Positions 7,099 through 11,775 of a DNA stretch of 11,775 bases are shown here, piece after piece. Position 1 is the stretch's first letter. The number at the start of each line of letters is the position of its first letter. Source of the DNA: an uncultured Clostridia bacterium (GTDB lineage Bacteria > Bacillota > Clostridia > TANB77 > CAG-508); contig CAPBNZ010000056.1 in assembly GCA_948585895.1 (NCBI GenBank), positions 1 through 11,775 on the forward strand. Direction: 5' to 3'. The position numbers and the translations under genes are program-made. The notes under the pieces are model-generated. The model worked only from the letters and a program-made list of their open reading frames with translations. It was not told the DNA's origin and searched no databases.

Positions 7099-9937
7099 AT
7101 GAATGATAAAATTACAATAAAAGGAGCAAAAGAGCATAACTTAAAAAATATAAATTTAGAAATACCAAGAGACAAATTGGTAGTCATTACAGGACTTTCA
7201 GGTTCAGGAAAATCAAGCTTAGCTTTTGACACTTTATATGCAGAAGGGCAAAGAAGATATGTAGAAAGCTTATCTTCTTATGCGAGACAATTTTTAGGAT
7301 TAATGGAAAAGCCAGATGTTGAAAGAATTGATGGACTTTCACCAGCAATTTCTATTGACCAAAAAACTACCTCTAAAAATCCACGTTCAACAGTTGGTAC
7401 AGTAACTGAAATATATGACTATATTCGTTTGTTATATGCAAGAATTGGAGTGCCATATTGTCCAAATTGTCATAAAAAAATAGAAAAGCAAAGCATTGAC
7501 CAGATTATAGACAATATTATGAGTTTACCAGAAGGAACAAAAATTCAAGTATTAGCTCCAGTGGTTAGAGGAAGAAAAGGAGAATTTACAAAGCAATTAG
7601 AAGGCTATCAAAAAGAAGGTTTTGTTAGAGTTAGAATTGATGGAGAAATGTATGAATTAGGAGAAGATGAGATTTCTTTAGACAGAAAGAAAAAGCATGA
7701 AGTAGAATTAATAGTAGATAGATTAGTCATTAAATCAGATATTGTAAGTCGATTAACAGAATCTGTTGAAATAGCATTAAAACAAGCAGATAAATTAGTA
7801 TTAATTGACATTATAGGACAAAAGCCAGTATTATATAGTTGTAATTATGCTTGTCCAGATTGTGGCTTTAGTTTTCCAGAATTAACACCTAGAATGTTTT
7901 CATTTAATAATCCATTTGGTGCATGTCCAACCTGTACAGGCATTGGATATTTAATGAAAATGGATGAAGACTTAATCATCCCAGATAAAGAGAAGACTTT
8001 ATATGATGGTGTAAAGGCATTTGGTTCTAGTACAATGAAAAAAGGTGACACTATGGCAAAAATGTACTTTGAAAGTGTTGGAAAGCATTATGGAGTAGAA
8101 ATTAAAGACAGAAAGATAGAAGACTTACCAAGATGGTTTTTAGAAAAAATCCTATATGGAACAGGGAATGAAGAAATTGACTTTGAGTATTCTTCTTATG
8201 CAGGAGTTAGAAAATTCACAGCACCATTTGAAGGTGTTTTGCCAACCTTAGATAGACGTCATAATGAAACTAAATCACAAGGTATGAGAGATTTTTATGA
8301 AATGTATATGAGTAATGCACCTTGTTATTCTTGCCATGGGGCAAGGTTAAAGCCAGAAATCTTATCGATTAAAATAGGAGATAAAAACATTAATGAATTA
8401 ACAGATATGTCAATTCATAAAATAAAAAAATATTTAAATCATTTAACCTTAACCAAAACACAAGCCATGATATCAGAACTAATTTTAAAAGAAATAGACC
8501 AAAGATTGCAATTCTTAATGGATGTCGGATTAGAATATTTAACATTATCGAGAAATGCAGGAAGCTTGTCAGGAGGAGAAGCACAAAGAATTCGTTTAGC
8601 GACACAAATTGGTTCTGGACTAACAGGGGTACTATATATTTTAGACGAACCAAGTATTGGACTTCATCAAAGAGATAATGATAAATTATTAGCTACACTT
8701 AAAAAACTACGAGATTTAGGAAATACTCTTTTAGTTGTAGAACATGACGAAGATACTATGTATGCAGCTGACCAAATTATTGATATTGGTCCAGGTGCTG
8801 GAACACATGGGGGACAAGTTATGGCACAGGGAACAGCAGAAGAAATAAAACAAGTAGAAGCTTCTATAACAGGTCAATACTTAAGTGGTAGAAAACAGAT
8901 AGCGGTTCCAAGAAAACGAAGAAAATCTATAAAAACAAAAGTGATAGAAGTACAAGAAGCGAGTGAAAACAATTTAAAAAAGGTAAGTGTAACATTTCCA
9001 TTAGGAGTATTTAATTGTGTCACAGGTGTATCACGGATCAGGAAAATCTACTTTAGTTAATGAGGTTTTATATAAAACTGTTGCAAAAGAACTAAATGGC
9101 TCAAATGAAAAGCCAGGAAAATGTAAAGGAGTGAAAGGATTACAAAATATAGATAAAATTATTAATATTGATCAATCGCCAATTGGTAGAACACCACGTT
9201 CTAACCCAGCAACTTATACAGGGGTATTTGACTTAATTAGAGATATGTTTGCAGCTACAGAAGAAGCAAAAATGCGTGGCTACCAAAAGGGAAGATTTAG
9301 TTTCAATGTGGCAGGAGGAAGATGTGAAAGTTGCAATGGTGATGGTGTTCATAAAATAGAAATGCATTTTTTACCAGATATTTATGTACCTTGTGAAGTG
9401 TGTAAAGGAAAGCGTTATAATAGAGAAACCTTAGAGGTAAAATATAAAGGAAAAACCATAGCAGATGTCCTGGATATGACAGTAGAAGAAGCTTTAACTT
9501 TCTTTGATAAAATACCAAAAATCAAACAAAAAATACAAACCTTACAGGATGTAGGACTTGGCTATATTAAATTAGGACAACCATCCACAACTTTATCAGG
9601 AGGAGAAGCACAAAGAGTAAAATTAGCTACAGAATTATCCAAAAGAGCAACTGGTAAAACATTATATATTTTGGATGAACCAACAACAGGTCTTCATATT
9701 GCGGATGTTCATAAATTAGTAGACATTTTACAAAGATTAGTAGATACAGGAAATACCATTATTGTAATTGAGCATAATTTAGATTTAATTAAGACTTGTG
9801 ACCATATTATTGATTTAGGACCAGAAGGTGGCGATAATGGTGGTGAAATCGTTGCAGTTGGAACACCAGAGCAGATTTGTACTAATCAAAGAAGTCATAC
9901 AGGTAAGTTTTTAAAAAAATATCTAGAAATATCATAA
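7099..9937 (+). CDS. uvrA: UvrABC excinuclease subunit A, read through a +1 shift at CGG-A
   Basis: UvrA is the damage-sensing ATPase that loads UvrB in nucleotide excision repair. Two frames joined at 9034 give 945 residues, the normal length. Frame one holds Walker A GLSGSGKSS (32-40), zinc-finger cysteines from C121/C124 onwards, NPFGACPTCTG, the first signature LSGGE (490-494) and YILDEPSIGLHQRD. Frame two, from GGA 9035-9037, holds the second Walker A (GVSGSGKST, 643-651), NPATYTGVFD, the CESC/CEVC zinc finger (from C742), LSGGE (832-836) and YILDEPTTGLH. The break falls on glycine 646 inside the second Walker A, so only recoded protein would have both ATPase sites. Without recoding, translation stops eight codons later. 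The ATG at 7099 follows an AGGGGGA ribosome binding site; the in-frame TTG at 7033 would add 22 residues without family match. Confidence 0.93.
9034..9037 (+). other. Candidate +1 recoding site CGG-A in uvrA
   Basis: The incoming frame reads GTA TCA CGG ATC; the second UvrA Walker A resumes as GGA TCA GGA AAA one base later. Deleting C9034 gives GVSGSGKST. The preceding codon TCA would mispair after a slip to CAC. The amino acid needed at the site is glycine, supplied by the out-of-frame GGA. Inferred from conservation. Confidence 0.65.
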
Positions 9938-9950
9938 GAATATAATATAC

Positions 9951-9996
9951 AACAAAGAAACGATTAATGGAAGATTCTATCAATCGTTTCTTTGTT
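9951..9996. terminator. Bidirectional hairpin between converging uvrA and the minus-strand gene
   Basis: AACAAAGAAACGATT (9951-9965) is exactly complementary to AATCGTTTCTTTGTT (9982-9996), a 15-bp stem around a 16-base partly self-complementary loop. It begins 13 bases after the uvrA stop and ends just before the stop codon of the opposing gene, so it can serve both. The T-rich right arm gives only an imperfect T run on each strand. Confidence 0.7.
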
Positions 9997-9998
9997 AA

Positions 9999-10586
9999 TT
10001 ACTTTTTAGAAATCTCGAATATTGCCTTGATGAGGTATTTGTGATAAATATCTTCATCTTCAATAAAAATAACATTTTTTTCAGAGCAGATGAAGTTTAC
10101 TGGACAAGCAGGCAAAAGAAATGCTGGCTTATGAGTCCATACTTTTTTACCATTTTCTAAAATGGATTCACGTAGAAAGTGCCATGAACTTTTTGAGATA
10201 TCCATGATACAGAAAATTACCTTGTAAGAGTTTTCACCTGATGGTTTGTCTAAATTAGTCAAACTGACATTTAAGTTTAATTTGTTACAGTCTCTTTTAA
10301 TCCTTTTAATCAATAAGTCAGTATCATAAGAAGATAAAGTATTTTGTAAAGATTCATCTTTACGTTTTTCTTCTTCCACATCAAAGAAGATATCACTTCC
10401 ATTAGCTAATGCTGTAAGACATCCAGGATTATAGATTAATCCTTGTAATGCTTCTAGACTTTCATACCATAGGTTTAAAGCATGTGAATAGCAATTCCGA
10501 AATATGGAATTATCACTATGTGTAAACTTTGGAGGGAAATCTTCTCCCATAGATTTCTTGATTTCTAAAAATTTATTATTTTCCAT
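9999..10586 (-). CDS. Uncharacterised protein with cysteine-peptidase-like NCYxHA and WTHKP motifs
   Basis: The 195-residue protein has no signal peptide or membrane segment. It contains N31-C32-Y-S-H-A-L, then P54-G55, a basic-helix stretch IKRIKRDCN (93-101), a hydrophobic strand YKVIFCIMDI (121-130) and WHFLRE (135-140) followed by KKVWTHKPAF (147-156). The order NCYAxAL ... PG ... strand ... (D/S)YHFYR ... W(S/T)HKP recalls a poorly studied bacterial family that I would compare with papain-like or NlpC-like cysteine peptidases, with C32 and H136 as candidate catalytic residues. This is pattern memory, not a proven match. The start is supported by AGGAG about 8 bases upstream on the minus strand. 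Codon 30 is CGG, the only in-frame CGG in the window that is not at a frame break, right before N31-C32. Opposite orientation and its own hairpin suggest an accessory, perhaps acquired, gene. Confidence 0.6.
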   Translation of the reverse strand: MENNKFLEIKKSMGEDFPPKFTHSDNSIFRNCYSHALNLWYESLEALQGLIYNPGCLTALANGSDIFFDVEEEKRKDESLQNTLSSYDTDLLIKRIKRDCNKLNLNVSLTNLDKPSGENSYKVIFCIMDISKSSWHFLRESILENGKKVWTHKPAFLLPACPVNFICSEKNVIFIEDEDIYHKYLIKAIFEISKK

Positions 10587-10679
10587 TGTTGTTCTCCTTT
10601 CTGTTGATAAATATTAATGGAAAAATTGGAGCAGTTATCCAAACAAAAGAATAACAAGCTACATTTGTTGTTATATATA

Positions 10680-10708
10680 ATATTAACATAAAATTGGTAA
10701 AAAAGCAA
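10680..10708 (-). promoter_or_regulatory. Sigma-A promoter candidate for the minus-strand gene
   Basis: On the minus strand TTGCTT (10708-10703) and TAATAT (10685-10680) are separated by 17 bases. Transcription would start near 10673, leaving a leader of about 87 bases before the ATG at 10586. The region is very AT-rich, so chance matches are easy. Confidence 0.35.
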
Positions 10709-10730
10709 ATTTAGTAAATTTTTGATTTTA

Positions 10731-10760
10731 TGATAAAAAACATCTAAATAGTTCATACTA
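10731..10760 (+). promoter_or_regulatory. Forespore sigma-G/sigma-F type promoter candidate for gpr
   Basis: CATACTA (10754-10760) fits the sigma-G -10 consensus CATWHTA exactly. TGATA (10731-10735), 18 bases upstream, keeps the ATA part of the -35 consensus GHATR but not its first bases. In Bacillus, gpr is transcribed in the forespore by sigma-F and sigma-G, so this placement makes sense. No good sigma-A box is seen. The match is by eye. Confidence 0.4.
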
Positions 10761-10786
10761 AAGAAAAGAGAAAGTGAGGGATTTTT

Positions 10787-11720
10787 ATGTTCAATTTTAG
10801 AACAGATTTAGCATCAGAAAGAAGAGAAATATATCAAAAAGCTAATCAATTAGAAGAAATTGATGGAATTGAAACAAATCAAGAAGAAATTAATGAAAAT
10901 ATTAAAGTAGAAAGAGTAAAAATAACAAATGAAAATGGTGAAAAAGCAATAGGGAAACCAATTGGAAATTATATTACAATTGATATCAAAAAGCTTAAAA
11001 TTGCACAAGAGGAAGAAATACAAAAAGCTGCTGAAGCATTGACTAAAGAATTAAAACAAATAGTTGGAAATCACATAGATAGTCAAGGAGAGATATTAGT
11101 AGTAGGACTTGGGAATATCTATGTAACGCCTGATGCACTTGGTCCAAAAGTTATTAATGAAATTGAAGTTACGAGACATATTATTAATTACTTGCCACAA
11201 TATGTAGAAGAAGGGACAAGGATGGTAAGTGCTATATCTCCAGGTGTTTTAGGAACAACAGGAATAGAAACAGTTGAAATTTTAAAAGGAATTGTAGATA
11301 ATATAAAACCTAAATTGGTTATTGTCATTGATGCATTAGCTTCTCGTAGCATAGAAAGAATTAGTAGCACAGTTCAATTGTCGGATACAGGAATTGTGCC
11401 AGGTGCTGGAGTAGGCAATACCAGAAGTGAAATTAGTCAAAAAACATTAGGAATTCCAGTAGTGGCAATTCGGAATACCAACTGTTGTAGAAACAGCAGT
11501 TTTAGTAAATGATTGTTTAGATTTATTTATTGAAAAGTTACAAAATGAAGCAAAGTCAAATGATTATTTGAACCAATTAAAGGAAGAAGATAATTATGAA
11601 GAAATAAAAGAAGCATTAGTGCCAAAAGAATATAATTTGATTGTTACACCAAAAGAAATCGATGATTTAATTGAGAATATGAAAGAGATTGTAGCAAGTG
11701 GAATTAATGGAGCTATGTAA
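10787..11720 (+). CDS. gpr: Spore germination protease GPR, read through a +1 shift at CGG-A
   Basis: GPR is the atypical aspartic protease (peptidase family A25) that cuts small acid-soluble spore proteins at germination. Joining two frames at 11471 gives 310 residues, a plausible clostridial length. Frame one contains FRTDLASE (4-11), the GKPIGNYITID stretch, GLGNIYVTPDALGP (107-120) with D116, ISPGVLGTTGIET, and IDALASRS (181-188) with D182; these aspartates lie in the motifs known as catalytic in the family. Frame two, from GGA 11472-11474, continues GIPTVVETAVLVND and ends in NLIVTPKEIDDLIE and a short tail. The TDLA at 6-9 resembles the self-processing site of Bacillus GPR, which would leave an unusually short propeptide of about seven residues (inference). 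GAGGG precedes the ATG. Without recoding the protein ends 13 codons after the break. It identifies a spore former. Confidence 0.93.
11471..11474 (+). other. Candidate +1 recoding site CGG-A in gpr
   Basis: The incoming frame reads GCA ATT CGG AAT; the GPR family sequence resumes as GGA ATA CCA ACT one base later, making AIGIPTVVE. Deleting C11471 restores the frame. The preceding codon is ATT, different from the codons before the other two sites, so only CGGA is shared. Inferred from conservation. Confidence 0.65.
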
Positions 11721-11760
11721 AAAAAGCAAGTATTTCAAATAATGAAATACTTGCTTTTTT
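11720..11760 (+). terminator. Strong rho-independent terminator after gpr
   Basis: AAAAAAGCAAGTATTTCA (11720-11737) pairs without mismatch with TGAAATACTTGCTTTTTT (11743-11760) around the loop AATAA. The 18-bp stem ends in a run of six T residues. It begins within the stop codon reached only in the shifted gpr frame, which supports that stop as the true end of the gene. Confidence 0.9.
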
Positions 11761-11775
11761 GATTTATAATGATTA

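Noticed and set aside
9017..9937. Separate UvrA-like gene starting near 9017
   Set aside because: It has no start signals and begins in the middle of the second Walker A; it is the continuation of uvrA.
10565..10756. Small minus-strand open frame upstream of the 195-residue gene
   Set aside because: AT-rich, no ribosome binding site, overlaps the likely promoters of the two divergent genes.
3954..11474. Random sequencing errors as the explanation of the three frame breaks
   Set aside because: Not excluded, but the breaks are not in homopolymers, which are frequent here, and all three give the same in-frame CGG-A before a conserved glycine; a systematic artefact remains the alternative to test.

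Overview
This window looks like a chromosomal segment of a low-GC (roughly 30% by eye), spore-forming member of the Bacillota, class Clostridia, probably an uncultivated gut-type lineage. The evidence is strong A/T bias at third codon positions, clear AGGAGG-type ribosome binding sites, the gene order asp23 - amaP - DUF2273 - nusB - xseA - xseB - divergent-PAP2 that is common in Clostridia, and a spore germination protease (gpr).

Layout. 1-290: short leader and a 72-codon piece matching only the C-terminal domain of methionyl-tRNA formyltransferase. 391-424: perfect 10-bp inverted repeat overlapping a promoter. 454-6918: one-directional gene train: Asp23/Gls24 envelope protein, AmaP-like membrane anchor, DUF2273 membrane protein, NusB, both exonuclease VII subunits, a divergent PAP2 membrane protein, an unrecognised protein with three tandem helix-turn-helix repeats, and formate-tetrahydrofolate ligase, closed by a hairpin terminator. 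7000-9937: uvrA with its own sigma-A promoter, ending in a bidirectional terminator shared with a converging minus-strand gene (9999-10586) that carries an NCYxHA / WHF / WTHKP pattern resembling a cysteine-peptidase-like family. 10787-11720: gpr with a possible forespore-type promoter, followed by a perfect 18-bp hairpin terminator.

The most interesting signal is a recoding pattern. Three conserved genes (divergent PAP2, uvrA, gpr) are each broken by exactly one extra base. In all three the extra base is a C in front of a conserved GGA glycine codon, so the ribosome meets an in-frame CGG followed by A, and a +1 step (or reading CGGA as a four-base codon) restores the whole family sequence: GAG-G-MPSSH in PAP2, the second Walker A GVS-G-SGKST in UvrA, AI-G-IPTVVE in GPR. 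CGG is otherwise absent as an in-frame codon in all plus-strand genes here; the eight other CGG triplets inside plus-strand genes are out of frame. The single other in-frame CGG is codon 30 of the accessory minus-strand gene, where no shift is wanted. This suggests that CGG is an unassigned or starved codon, with +1 frameshifting at CGG-A used repeatedly in ordinary genes. A repeated sequencing or assembly artefact is the main alternative and can be tested from reads and relatives.

Functionally, the train mixes envelope-stress proteins (Asp23/AmaP/DUF2273) with RNA, DNA and one-carbon housekeeping genes; uvrA and gpr are separate transcription units. No RNA genes, insertion sequences, CRISPR arrays or phage structural genes were seen, and no gap between genes exceeds 300 bases.
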